From Antedon bifida (lineage: Eukaryota; Echinodermata; Crinoidea; Comatulida; Antedonidae), in contig OY727098.1 of the NCBI GenBank assembly GCA_963402885.1, positions 13,564,717 to 13,628,716 of the forward strand: a stretch of 64,000 nt of DNA. The letters run 5' to 3'. Of this stretch, positions 23,001 to 34,984 are shown piece after piece. A model generated the notes under the pieces. That model was given only the letters and a program-made list of their open reading frames with translations, did no database searches and was not told the origin of the DNA. Each line of letters starts with the position of its first letter. Position 1 is the first letter of the stretch. A program made the position numbers and the translations under genes.

Positions 23001-26000
23001 TACAGTCATTACAGACAATACATAGATCGGATATGCAAAGGAGAAGAAAACGTCATGACGAAAGACAAAGTTGTCAGACTGACCCTGACATCAGGAACAA
23101 CTGGTAACAGTAAGAAAATACCATATACACAACAAGCATTAACTGGCATTAGACTAACAATGAATTCCCTGGTATTACATATTATTATGGAAGACAAACG
23201 GTTTAAACTACATAGTCCATTACAGCGCAGTTTACTAGTATATTGCCCTCCAACTCCTAGACCCGAAGAAGCAGGGATATCTGTTGGCCCTGTGTCAATG
23301 TTAGAAAAATCTCACAAGAAGTTACTTGCTGCAGTTACGACCACTCCATCAGCCGGCTATGACATTATGACAGAATTCGAATCAGGTTATGTACACATGC
23401 TATTTGGTATATGTGATCGTTATATCGCAAGTATGGAGTCACCATTTACACCTTTGCTACTAAGCGCGTTTCAAGTTTTGGAGAACCATTGGCGACAGAT
23501 GTTAAATGACTTGGAGACCGGTTGTATCAGTTCAACTCTAAACATTCCCGCTGAAGTCCGCCTAGAAATAAACAAACAGATCAAAGCCAGATATGTACCA
23601 GAGAGAATCCAGTTTTTAAGAAGAGAATTTGAAAAAGGATTTGTTGAAATCGCAAAAAGGATCTGGCCAACGTTACAACACTTTACAGGTATTAATATTG
23701 GGACAAGCAACGAAGAACTAGGCAGAACATATGCTAAAGGTACGGCCTATCTAAATGTTATAAGTGAAATATTATTAGGCAAGGCTTTATAATAAACATA
23801 TAGTCCTACACAGTTGTTTTCCATTCACGTTGCCGACAATTTACAGGAGTTCTGTCGTGAGAATATAGTCAGGCCTACTTCCATAGCTAACATGGGGGTT
23901 CTAGTTCCAAATCAACAAGTATTCATTTTAGAAAGAAATCAGTTTACTCTATTTTTTTTCTAATCCTTTTCAGGGCTTTTACAAGTAACCTCAGCTTACG
24001 CTGGAACTGAAGGATTGTTTGGAGTAAATCGATCACTAACCCCTCCATTGTGGTACACTCTAGTTCCGGCAGCAATCATTTATGAATTCATTCCTGTTGA
24101 ACAAAGGTATGTATTCCTAATAGATAGAGGAAAATAATAATGTAATGCCTTTGTTAGTCCTGTACAGCACGAGTTCTTTCCCGGAAGATCTTGTGTTACA
24201 CAAGCTTCATCCATATACCACGAATGGTCCAAAATATTAGATGGTATGAACCCACCAGTCATCGATGCTATATTCCTTGATTGGGAAAAAGCATTTGACT
24301 GTGTGAGTCACCCTAAACTATTACGTAAGCTCCACAATTTTGGTCTATGTGGTCCAATTTTGAAATGGATGGGCTCCTTTCTTACTGATCGTTGCCAACA
24401 GATTGTCCTCAATGGACTGATATCTAACCGTACGCCTGTTGTTTCAGGTGTACCTCAAGGGTAGTGTTTAGGCCAATTAGATGTGAATATGATGCGATAT
24501 TACTTCAAAAAGATCTAGACAACATTGATGAATGGTGTCAAAATAACATTATGAGACTTATTGCTAAAAAATGCAAAGTTCTCCATATTAGTTACTCGCA
24601 AAAAACGTAATCCCATTCATGCTCGTTATCATATTCACACTAATAACCTTCAAGCAGTTACCTCCTACAAATTTTAATGATTGTTCAATTTGATGCCTTG
24701 CAATTTTTAAATTTTTATATCTTTGTATTTTTATTGTTTACTTATATGTTCAAGTGCAGTATATGGAGAGCCATCTCGATAGTGCTTTGCACTCATGGCA
24801 ATCCTCAGGGTGCTGCACCGCTGTCTTGTTGTCATGTAATTTTGAAATGGATGGGCTCCTTTCTTACTGATCGTTGCCAACAGATTGTCCTCAATGGACT
24901 GATATCTGACCGTACGCCTGTTGTTTCAGGTGTACCTCAAGGGTCGGTACTTGGCCCATTACTTTTCAACTTGTTCGTTTTTTACCTCCCTATGTCGATC
25001 ACCTCTCAAATCAGACAATATGCCGACGATACGATAGTGTTTAGGCCAATTAGATGTGAATATGATGCGATATTACTTCAAAAAGATCTAGACAACATTG
25101 ATGAATGGTGTCAAAATAACATTATGAGACTTATTGCTAAAAAATGCAAAGTTCTCCATATTAGTTACTCGCAAAAAACGTAATCCCATTCATGCTCGTT
25201 ATCATATTCACACTAATAACCTTCAAGCAGTTACCTCCTACAAATATCTTGGTATTCACTTTGAAAGCAATCTCTCTTGGTCAACGCATGTGACCGCAAT
25301 TACCACAAAATCTCTCAAAATTGTCGGATTCATAAAGCGTTTTGTGATATTTAACGACCCTGTAATTTTGATGAGGCTTTTTAATGGTTTATGTAGGCCC
25401 ATACTTGAGTACGCTGCCCCTGTTTGGGTGCCTCATCAAAAACAACATATTACTACTGTAGCATAAATAAACCTCTTCGAAGGATCACAAAATTGTGTGC
25501 TAAGGGCGATTACGAGCAATGGCTCAAACATTTAAATTTACCATCTATGGACCAGAGTGTGTTTTCTCAGTATACTTTTTATTATGAAATGTTTGTATGG
25601 TCGAATTGATCTTAATATTCATGATTTTGTTGATTTTAATCCAAGATATCCCGAATCAGTTATTTTTAAACCAAATATGCCAGAACCAATTCTTTTAAAT
25701 ATTCATTGTACACTAATTTTCCCCGTGTATGGCAAGAGATTCCTAATTCCTAATAGAGAACATTCTTTATTTAGTTTTAACACATTTGTGACAGCTCTCC
25801 GGTCTTATGGCAGGCAACTTTAAACTTTTTATCTTTAACAACCATTTTTATCTGTACATAATATTTATATTTATATGTTTTTAGATTCAATTTTAATGAT
25901 TGTTCAATTTGATGCCTTGCAATTTTTAAATTTTTATATCTTTGTATTTTTATTGTTTACTTATATGTTCAAGTGCAGTATATGGAGAGCCATCTCGATA

Positions 26001-27862
26001 GTGCTTTGCACTCATGGCAATCCTCAGGGTGCTGCACCGCTGTCTTGTTGTCATGTATTTTTGTGCCTGAAAATTGAATAAAATCAAAATAAAATAATAA
26101 TTTGATGAACAGACGGCGGCGTCTTCGATCAAGCTTGGTGTAAAATCTTAATACCCATGAGGACGCTAATTTGTGTATCTGTAATATCTCTCTATTTTTG
26201 TAGAAATTAATTTTATATCAAAAATTAGCTTGCTTTAGTATGACGATATTTGATAAACAAGCAAAATCAGTGGATTGACTTCCAGTGACAAATAACGGGT
26301 CAAAGGTTACCTTTTGAAGTTACATACAACGCACGTACAAACCATGCTTTTACTGAGATTAAAATATATCTGATAAGGTACAATAATTCCACTGCTGGTG
26401 TATTCTGGGGAATGATATTATTTTGCGAAAGTGGTGTCTTGCTATTAAAAAAACAACTTTTATCAGCGATATATCTCATATTTCGAGAATATTAAGAGAA
26501 TACACTTTGGAATTATGTTTTTCTTTGTATTAATTGGAAAATAATATATTATCATATAAAATTTAAAGGAACTGTACAATTCTCATCTTAAACAAAAAGA
26601 GTAAACAGTATGTCTTGTTTTTAGCGGAGACGCAAACCCAAAGATCATGTTTGGCGATTCTGTTAAAGTTGGAGAACAGTACGAAATGGTTGTAAGCAAT
26701 CCGACTTGTGGGTTATACAGATTTAGATTTGGCGACATCATCAAAGTTGTGGACTTCTATAACACAACTCCAATGATTGAATTTCAGTACAGGTAAGAGA
26801 AAGGGTTTACAACACGTCAAAATATATAAAAATTGGAGAAAACACTTAATACCTGCAACTTTGAATACATTGAACAGTGCAACAGACAATTTCACCCAAT
26901 TCCCAGTGCTGTATCTCCACATACTACCGATCTATTTCTGAGGTATCATAAGAATATTTGCACATTGCACCTTTAACGTATGTTTTTAAACAGATGCTAT
27001 ATTTTATTTTTTTACGCTGTTTTCGATTCTGTTTTATAGGTATGGTCAAATATTAAACATACGTAGTGAAAAAGTGGACGAATCAGCGGTATACACGTCT
27101 ATATTAAAATGTGTTAAAAAATGGCCTAGCCAACAACTCGTTGATTTCACTTCCGCGGAGAGCGACCTTCTACCAGGTTCGTACTGTAGGCCTAATGTTA
27201 GTGGTGATTTTTAGGTTCTTTTCTTTCGAAAAAAATATGCTTGTAAACAAGAAATGTGCGAAACTTGTAAATAGTAGATGATGTGTGTTTTTATTTCAGA
27301 TTGTGAAAGAAAAACTGGACCTGGATATTACGTAATTTTCATTGAAATCAAAGGAAAAGATGGAGAATATGTGTTGACAGCCAACGAAAAATCAACGGTA
27401 AAGTACAATCTGCTTCAAAGTCACTCAAATCAAATTAATATACACATTTATTCATTAAAAAGTTTAGTCTAGTTTTAGTCTAGGCCTACATGCACCTGAT
27501 GAACCTTCGATGGCTCCGAAGAACAGTCATTAGGGGCCTACAGATGTTTTCATTTTATGGTAAATCAAACAGCTAGCTATGAATATTTTAAACACCTTTG
27601 ATAATGTAAATTGTCATTTCTAAAATTCTTTCTATTCCAGATTGATTCTGCACTTTGTGATCAAGCATTTGCCTATAAGTCGTACCGGGACAAAGGCAGT
27701 ATTGCCCCGATGGATGTACGCCAAGTTAAGCCAGAGGGTTTTGCTGAATTTAAGAAGTACGTACTAGACAATTCCACAGCATCGGTTACACAATTTAAGC
27801 AACCAAGAAAACTGAAAACACCAGAAATGGTGGCCTTCCTATTACAAAATACATTCAAGTGA
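20013..27862 (+). CDS. GHDC: GH3 domain-containing protein (GHDC-like), seven exons
   Basis: This is the only ordinary host gene. Exons: 20013-20145, 22693-23739, 23974-24106, 26625-26792, 27040-27176, 27300-27397 and 27641-27862. Every intron is GT-AG and every junction keeps phase, giving about 645 codons from ATG to TGA. Residues 1-90 hold about three hydrophobic segments, suggesting membrane attachment. LTLTSGTTGNSKK (residues about 175-186) is the nucleotide-binding loop of the adenylating (ANL/GH3) superfamily. Exon 3 carries AYAGTEGLFG (about 357-366), and exon 4 carries LYRFRFGDIIKV, the conserved Arg/Gly-Asp motif. Plant GH3 enzymes join amino acids to hormones; the substrate of animal GHDC proteins is unknown. 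No break is visible. Exon 1 is duplicated at 29176. A possible AATAAA lies near 28130. Confidence 0.93.
20381..20990. repeat. Foldback repeat of gggccgaatcgtccc units, GH3 intron 1
   Basis: The left arm (20381-20505) repeats gacgattcggccc with variants. The right arm (20878-20990) repeats the complement, gggccgaatcgtccc. About 370 A+T-rich bases lie between them. Each arm is a short tandem array of units of about 17 bases, and the arms can pair. Open frames crossing the arms (20351-20545 and 20849-21043) are read-through of the repeat. It lies within intron 1 of the GH3 gene. Confidence 0.85.
21419..21661 (+). promoter_or_regulatory. Candidate internal promoter and short exon
   Basis: Inside GH3 intron 1, ttgattggtcgattgcagcc is an inverted CCAAT box, followed at once by gccgccatcttg, a YY1-type site; the pair is common in animal promoters. 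About 130 bases on, an ATG at 21599 opens 21 codons (MDAIVGLIDLTVSDLTLFQQ and one more) that run into the splice donor gtacgt at 21662. The exon ends in phase 0 while GH3 exon 2 needs phase 1, so it does not join to that exon in frame. It may start an unrelated transcript, or be chance. Confidence 0.3.
21662..22692. other. Rest of GH3 intron 1
   Basis: This is A+T-rich non-coding sequence with a short attgattgattgattgatc microsatellite near 22180. It ends in the polypyrimidine tract and AG before exon 2 at 22693. No gene or repeat family was recognised. Confidence 0.6.
24155..26095 (+). mobile_element. Rearranged LINE in GH3 intron 3
   Basis: Two joined partial copies of one LINE, of the jockey/CR1 group. 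Copy 1 (24155-24837) has DAIFLDWEKAFDCVSH, WMGSFLTDRCQQIVLNG and SGVPQG, then lacks two internal stretches that copy 2 retains (matching about 24952-25034 and 25244-25889), yet keeps the 3' end. Copy 2 (about 24838-26095) starts in the middle of the reverse transcriptase, contains RQYADDTIVF and SYKYLGIHFES, and runs to an A-rich tail (aataaaatcaaaataaaata). One-base and few-base shared words sit at the deletion points. Frames are broken near 25180 and 25465. The insert is in the sense direction of the GH3 gene. Confidence 0.85.
26096..26624. other. Remainder of GH3 intron 3
   Basis: This is A+T-rich sequence without recognisable coding or repeat content. It ends at the acceptor AG before exon 4. 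Confidence 0.6.
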
Positions 27863-28304
27863 ATTGACAGGTAATTAAGTCTAGGCCTATGTTCCTACTA
27901 AAGAACTGAATATTAAATTAGTTTGACCACCATTGAAAAAACGACGTAATTCTCTCAGAAAGGGAAAGTAATTGTAAACATGAAAAATGATGAATTTTCA
28001 AATCATTATCTTAAAAGCGTTGTGGTATACTCAGATATTAATTGCGCAATGGTGTTATTTTCCCATTGCAACATGTATGTGTTGTTAGTTATTACTGCCT
28101 TTAGGCTCAATAACTAAATTAGCTTTTAAAAAATAAACATTTGAGTTTATAGCCCATACTCTACTTAAATTGAATTGATTTACTTTAGTTGGCACAATGA
28201 AATCGATGCATTGAAAATAACTTTTAAAATGCGTATGACATTTATGTTTAGCGGTAATGGAAGTGCAACATAATTCTAGATCGGAACTGGTAATCAATTC
28301 AATT
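27863..28304. other. GH3 3' flank
   Basis: This is the non-coding sequence after the GH3 stop codon. An AATAAA near 28130 is a plausible poly-A signal about 270 bases after the stop. Nothing else was recognised. Confidence 0.4.
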
Positions 28305-28960
28305 CAATTTCTTTATTGCTGCAAATGCCATCAAGGGCAAATATTCGCTTAAACATACTACATCATACAAACATAATTATACATATTTACACTTAAAATT
28401 AAAACACATAAACATTTTAGTCATTACTACTGTTTTTAATTATTGTTATAATGATTAATGTTGTAGTTATAATTAATAAAATAAAATAATAAAAGTGTTA
28501 CATCTTAAGGGCAGTTTTAATGTCAAGCACAGAAGAGGAAGACACGTTAAGATGAAAAGATTGAGCGAGTGAGAGCGAGTGAGGTAGAGTAGAGTGAAGA
28601 AAACAAGTAGTATGTCCTTTAAAGGGAAGATGAGAAGAGTGTCGATTGTGGCGAAGGACCATAGACATATTACGAACAGGAGGAAGAAAAGGACGAAGAG
28701 GGTGTTAAGGGGACTGTGTGATGGCACAAATAAATTTAAGTAAAAAATACTGATGCCTTAAAGAGAAGGAATAATATTGAAATTAGAAAAAATGGCGGGA
28801 ATGGTAGAATAAGTAGCATGATCAGAGAGGAGTTTAGCGACATAGAGTTTGAGACGTTTAATTCGGGCGATTTCACATTGGGGGAGGAGACAATGGGTAG
28901 AGCAAGAGTATTCAATAGCAGGTAGTATGTAGAATTTATCATCACTGTAATATAGCAATC
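28305..28960 (-). mobile_element. Probable LINE 3' remnant
   Basis: Read on the - strand the block ends in gcaataaagaaattgaattg followed by attgaatt repeats, a tail typical of some L2/CR1-type LINEs. Upstream of it is a diverged region of about 600 bases with several short open frames and no intact motif. It is assigned on the tail and orientation only. Confidence 0.45.
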
Positions 28961-29175
28961 ACACTACGTGTATAGACCTACAAACATCTATCGATTTCAC
29001 ATTGGTCATGCTTTCAATCACTGTTTAAATATTTGCATTGCAATATCAGCCTGGCAGTGCTTAAATAAGGACGTTTGCACTAATTTATGGGTTTTAGGGT
29101 TCGCCCACTTCAGCTGTACTCATATTGCACTGTAGCCTATACATTAGTCCTACATCATATAGCAAGTTACGAACA

Positions 29176-29308
29176 ATGAGAGGCCTAAACATTTTTTTTG
29201 GTGCAGTCGGTAGTTTGGTTCTTGCTGGCAGTGTATACCGCTTTGCAGGAGTAGCTCTGAACGTAGGCCTGCAAACTGTCGAATCACCTGTGTTTGCTGT
29301 TCTGGAAG
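29176..29308 (+). pseudogene. Second copy of GH3 exon 1
   Basis: These 133 bases match GH3 exon 1 (20013-20145) at all but a few positions. They begin with ATG and end at the same point before a GT (gtcaat). The start region reads MRGLNIFFGAVGSLVLAGSV against MRGLKILFGAVGSLVLAGSV. The flanks are unrelated to those of the first copy. No other GH3 exon follows in the remaining 34.7 kb, which is filled by mobile elements. It may be the first exon of a tandem paralogue with a huge intron, or an orphan duplicate. Confidence 0.75.
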
Positions 29309-29981
29309 GTCAATATGACATTGCTACGGTTGATTCACAATATCTATTGTTATTGTTTGGAAAGCGTGGGCTGCTGTTGATTTTATATGTATTCACTCAT
29401 ACTGTACTGACTATTTGAACAAAAGCTTTTTATAACAATACACAATAACAACAATATCCATGAAAGACAGCCTATTTTATTTTATATTTAACTTTATTTA
29501 TAGTTGTGCACTTTGTACTTCAAATATATCTAAATGGGACAATGTAATGTAAATTACAGTAGTTATAGGCCTACTTTTATTTGATATTGTCGAGTTTGCT
29601 AAAATCGATTCGGACAGTATCATGTCTAGTGACAATAAACAGCCTGGTAACGTGTCTGAAGATAGCAGCATGCTTAGAGAAAAACGTCACACACAAATAA
29701 CCTACTAAGAGGCCACTTACTAATATAGCCCTCTAACAGTAAGCCTAAGTAAAATGATTTTGCACAAATGAAAAAGCTATAAATTCAAACGTATCCGTGT
29801 TGTGACACGGATACGTCGTGGGTTTGCCCAAACTCTCTTTACAACGATTGCTTACATGCTCATAAACAACAAACGGATACGAAATCATGATGGGTGAACC
29901 CAGTAAAAACTAGAAAGCCACTCCGAGAGTGCATACTTCCGCCTACTGTAAAATTCTCCTACATAAGATTTCTCCAGGAAA
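29309..29981. other. Non-coding stretch before DIRS B
   Basis: No gene seen. A 28-codon open stretch beginning MSSDNKQPGNV near 29623 has no support. The sequence would be intron if 29176-29308 is a working first exon. Confidence 0.4.
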
Positions 29982-30088
29982 ATAAGAAGATTAAACGAGA
30001 ACTTACCTGTTCGAAGTTTAATCTTTATTTTATGAGGTAGGTGTAAGTGAGAGATAACATGAGATCCCGTTGCGCACACGCACGTCAG
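29982..30088. repeat. Terminal repeat of DIRS B (left in window)
   Basis: Its first 80 bases are the reverse complement of 30227-30305. Its end (gcgcacacgcacgtcag) is complementary to 34921-34938. In the element's own orientation this is the 3' terminal repeat. Confidence 0.85.
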
Positions 30089-30226
30089 TCTTCAACATGA
30101 GGCCAGAGTTGCATCCGTATGGAATTTCTGACCAAGTGGAGCGAAATTCAATAATCACGTTTATAACATATTGGAGCTGTCTTTCATTATTAAAGCTCAG
30201 TTAATTTTAGGGTAGGGCGTGGAGGG

Positions 30227-30338
30227 CATGTTATCTCTCACTTACACCTACCTCATAAAATAAAGATCAAACTTCGAACAGGTAAGTTCTCGTTTAATCT
30301 TCTTATTTTATTTCGCTACGGTGATCGTTCGAGATCAC
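30227..30338. repeat. Internal complementary region of DIRS B
   Basis: One part is the reverse complement of the outer left end (29982-30060). The adjoining part (tttcgctacggtgatcg and beyond) is the reverse complement of the outer right end (about 34952-34984). A joined complement of the two ends is the hallmark internal complementary region of DIRS elements. Confidence 0.85.
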
Positions 30339-33300
30339 ACGAGAGTTTAAAGAAACTCTGGCCTCAACGACCAGTTTGTTTGGGTAAATAATAACGACGC
30401 ATGTAATTAAATAACATTGATATTTATTATTTAAAGAACATTTTGATTGCTGGGTATAACTTCCCAACGTGGGATTTCAAACTTAATCCCAAACACAACT
30501 TGTATATTGCAATAAACACTTTTATCAACCTATAGGCCTACTCCAACTTGCTATGAAGTACCTTAGCATTTAGAGGAACATGTTAGCCATTTTAAATATA
30601 ACGTTTTGTAGCAACTTCAATTTTTCTGTGTATAACATTCCCATCATGGGATATTAAACTCAACACAACATGTAACTGTACTACAGTTATAACATTTTAT
30701 AAAACTAACTCAATAAAGTGTGCTTGCTTGTTAGTTATATATTATATATATGTATATATTATGGTAATTAACATTTATTCTTTCATTAGTGCGAGAGCAA
30801 AGTTACAACCATCTTCTCGAATGGGTTTATCGTAATATGATCGAAATGTTTTTTCACTGTTCCAACCCACATGTTGCAAAATATCAGAGACCGGAAGCAT
30901 AGATCGTTTTACTTTTGAAACTGCTGCCGACCTAGTTGAGTGAGGTTTAAATTGTGTAACATCAATTCCTGCAATTTGCATCTCGCATTTAATCCATCGT
31001 GCTATAGTGTCAATTGAAACTCTCTTATAAGGTTTTTTATAGCTTATAAATAAATACTCTTCACCATTGCGAAGGTCTTTCGTGCGGTCAATGTATTCTA
31101 CCAACGCAGTGTAAACACAAATATTAGGGTCTGGTAGATATTTCTTGATATTGAGATAGCAACCTGTCGGCTTCCCTGGTCTGTTCTGTTTCAATAATTC
31201 ATTTATTTTGAAATTTACTTGCATAGTGTCTATGTTTAGCAAATGTAGTGTTTGTTGACGTGCAGTGACTAGAGCTACCAGCATGCATGTTTTTAGGGTC
31301 AAATCTTGAAGGTTGAGACGGAGTGCCATCTTTGAGGGTCACAAACGATGACAACGCAGCTTTTGCGGTGTTGAGAGCACTATATCCTAACGTAAGATAT
31401 AGTGCAGTCAAAAAATCCAGAATGTTTACGACAGTGGTCTGCATAGAATTAATCTGTCGTTGATGCGAAAATTCCAGCCATTTGTTAACATATATGGAGT
31501 ATTGTTTTCTGGTTGATTCTCGCCATGATGATAATAAGATGTTGGTAGTCTCTGCTGAAAAGCCATTGTCTTTGAAGATTTCCCCGACAACCTGCAACAC
31601 ATAAGATATAATCGTTTGTAAAGTGGGTGTTCTCGACCGGAAACCGGTTGGGTAATTATATTTTTCCCGGATGGAAGTATTATTGGCTCTTCAATTAATA
31701 ATGAGAGTAGCTTAGCAAACCAGGGTTGTGAAGGCCATCGTGGGACTATCATAAACCCATCCGATTCTTCCACCTCTATTTTTCGAAGGCACCTTGCAAT
31801 GAGGCAAAATGGGGGAAATGCATAGAAAAACGTTTTCCCCCAATGAAGTGTAAACGCATCAATAGCAATTGCGTTTGGGTCTGGTTTCCATGATACAAAT
31901 GTTCTCACTTGAGCATTGAGGCGCGATGCAAACAAATCTATGTCGGGTTTTCCATACTGTATACACAGTTTTTGGAAAACTGCCCCATCAAGTTCCCATT
32001 CTATTTGGTCATTAAACTTCCTAGATTTTGTATCAGCAATAACATTTAGAATTCCAGGTATGTATTGAGCAGTGACAAATATGTCTCTGGGTATGCACCA
32101 TTCCCAAATCTCTTTTGCCATAGCATTGCAAGCGTGTGATGTTATTCCTCCCATGTTATTTATATACACCACTGCAGTGGTATTGTCAATTTTTATCAAA
32201 ACATGGCTATTTGAACTATTTACACAAAAGGCTTTTAGTGCAAACAAGGCAGCCTTCATTTCTAGATAGTTTATTTCATTTGACTTGATTTTTTCTATTT
32301 CCTTGGAATTCCATCTCCCTCCTATGTGAATAGAACCGTTTGACGCACCCCATCCGAGGCCCGAAGCATCACTAGTTAGGTTCACAGAGGGTACCCCATG
32401 ATCTATTTTCTTTGTTGCCGATTTAGCATTTTCAATCCACCATTTGAGTTCCCTTTTAGCGGTTTGTGTGATGGCCATTTTTCTATCAAAGTGGCCCGTG
32501 TTTAGTCTCAGTGCATAGATTTTGTCTTTTTCAAGCCCACGGTAATGTAATGGCCCATATTGAACACCCGGAAAAGCCGCAACGAGCTTACCTATAACCG
32601 ATGAGACAGAACGAATAGTGGGCCTAATTTTTGTATTCAGCGATATACATTGATTACATATTTCTTGGGCCTTTTCTTTTGTGAGGCTTATTTTCATGGT
32701 GCGAGAGTTTATTACAAATCCAAGAAATTTTATTTCCCTCACTGGCTCAATTACAGATTTAGATGGATGTATGGCAAACCCCAAGTTAGAAAATAGTTCT
32801 GCTGTTTGTTTAACTGCTTCGTGGGCAGCTTTTTTATTCTTAGCAATTATAATTGTATCATCAATGTAGGCAATAACAGTATGTCCACAACTTCTCATAG
32901 TTGCTAATGGTGGTTTTAGGAGTTTAGTGAATATGCGTGGACCTGAAGAGAGTCCATTGGGCAAACAACAGAATTGCCATAGATCATCATTCCATCTAAA
33001 TTTTAAATATTTTCTATGGTGTTTTGCAATAGAAATTGAATAATATGCATCTTGGAGATCAATTGATGCCATAAAGCAGTCTTTTGTTATGAATTTCATG
33101 GCTGTATCAAAACAGTCCATCTTGAAATGGTAATATTTTATGAATTTGTTTAATTGAGATAGGTCGAGGATCATACGATATCCGCCATCTTTCTTTCGTC
33201 TGGTAAAAATATTTGATAAAAATTCACCATTCTCAGGATTTGAGTGTTCAATCACACCAATTTGCAAAAGGCGATTGATTTCATTGGTTACTACCTTTGT

Positions 33301-34920
33301 TTCCTCCCTTTGTTTCCTCATGATTGAGTTTGTAAGGCCTTGGTATATAGGCTTGGATTGGTGGTTCTGATGATTCAAATTCTAATTCATAACCATTTAC
33401 AATACTCAGGATATTAATATCTCTGGTAATATGGAGCCAAACTGCTTTATTGTGTACCAATTGACCTCCTGTATGTTTAGTTTCAGTAACATTTAATCGA
33501 GAGGAGGAACCGTTACTTACTTGGTTTAGGTTTGATACTGGAGAAGATTGTTTTAGTTCTGATTGAACTGCCGCTTTCCCAACGGCTGAGTGGAGGCAGC
33601 ATATCTTCCCCGTTTGTACCTGGGATTTCTCATCGACAGTGCAGGTTTTTGGTGTTGGGGATACTGATTATTGTAACCTTGCCCTAAAAAAGACAGGTGT
33701 GATCTACTATGGCTTGCTGACCAGCCTGTGTTTATCGAACGGTTTTGATAAGACCTCCTATTAGCAATAGAGCCTGAATTCTGATATGGTGTGAACCGAT
33801 GTGACCTATATTGCCCCTGGCGGTTTTTTATAACGCCCACGGTTTTCTGTTCTTCCTCTAATTCTTTTACTGCCTTGTGAAGGTCATTGCCAAACAACCA
33901 TTCAGTTGTCTTTACTCGTGTTTTACAGAGATGAGTGTATCGAGCATTAAGATCAGGTTTGATCAGCTCCTTTCGCAACTGATTTAGTTCAAAGTGTGCG
34001 CTCGCTAATAAAGCCACGCTATCTTCCTGTGTCTTAGTTAGAGTTGGCAATTCATTAGCTGATCTCAAAAAGGCCACAAGTCCTTTGACAAGGGGTTTCT
34101 GGCATTTCTGGATCTTCAAATCCAGATTTCGTACATTTGGTGTCAAGTTTTCCCATATCAATGGGTTTACCCTTGGTACAAGAAGATTCTGACAGTTTAT
34201 TGGTTTGGGATACTTTTGACAAATTTCTGTCATATATTTCTCTTCGAGCGGAGTTGTGATCATATAGTTTACACTATCTGCTTGAAATTCTTGCAGAGGT
34301 TTTCCCTCCTCAATAAGAGTGGCAAAACGTTTAGCAAACCCTAACTTTTCGGTTTGTTTATCCTTTTCTTGGCCCTGGGCCAAACTCTCTAGGTCAACCA
34401 CTTCTTCAGAGTCAGATATATCGTTATTGATGTACCCACTTGCAACATCATTCAGTTGGTGAGTTTTATATTCTGATTCTATATACTGACCTTGATCATC
34501 ATCATATTCATCACTAGGCCTAGTACGTTCTAGCAATACTGTTTCTAACATCTCCCGTAGTTCACTGTTTTCCTGACGAGACTCTCTCATAAAATGCTCA
34601 ATTTTGTCAAGACGGTTATCAACCGTAGGTGTTTCTGAGACAGGTTTTTGTTTTGATTTAGTGGATTTATGTTTAGAATCATGTATCAGTTTCCCCTGCG
34701 GGCGCGGTATTATTCGGCAAAACCTGTCGAAGTTTTTGAACTCTCAAGCCCTACTTCTACTATTTTTCTTGATTGTTCGTTATCCCTCTTACCAAGTGAT
34801 AAGTTGTCCATAACGAAACAATGCCTGATAGATAATATGACGTGTATTTCTTACAAAATAATCAATTTTTGTTTAGATATCCAATGTCGAAGACTTCTGA
34901 TTTTGTGCGTATGCAACGAA

Positions 34921-34984
34921 CTGACGTGCGCGTGCGCAACGGGATCTCATGTGATCTCAAACGATCACCGTAGCGAAATAAAAT
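34921..34984. repeat. Terminal repeat of DIRS B (right in window)
   Basis: It starts ctgacgtgcgcgtgcgcaac, complementary to the inner part of the left terminal repeat, and ends in the stretch mirrored by the internal complementary region. Confidence 0.85.

Larger units (their letters stand above)
29982..34984 (-). mobile_element. DIRS-type retroelement B (fossil, nearly whole)
   Basis: This is a tyrosine-recombinase retrotransposon of the DIRS group, read on the - strand. Parts: gag-like protein (about 34590-33550); pol (about 33380-31430) with reverse transcriptase (ASIDLQDAYYS, VIAYIDDTIII), RNase H (LTSDASGLGWGA, IDNTTAVVYI) and a methyltransferase-like end (DLFASRLNAQ, SWKPDPNA); and a tyrosine recombinase (about 31600-30775) with LVTARQQTLHLL, HSTRSAA and HVGWNSEKTFRSYY. 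Inverted terminal repeats and an internal complementary region are present as in DIRS-1. The paired arms near the left end differ at about one position in 80, so it is young. It has about one or two breaks. Confidence 0.9.

Noticed and set aside
24952-25034. Splicing of LINE RNA as the cause of the missing block in copy 1
   Set aside because: The joint keeps bases that GT-AG removal would not keep. Short shared words fit deletion better.
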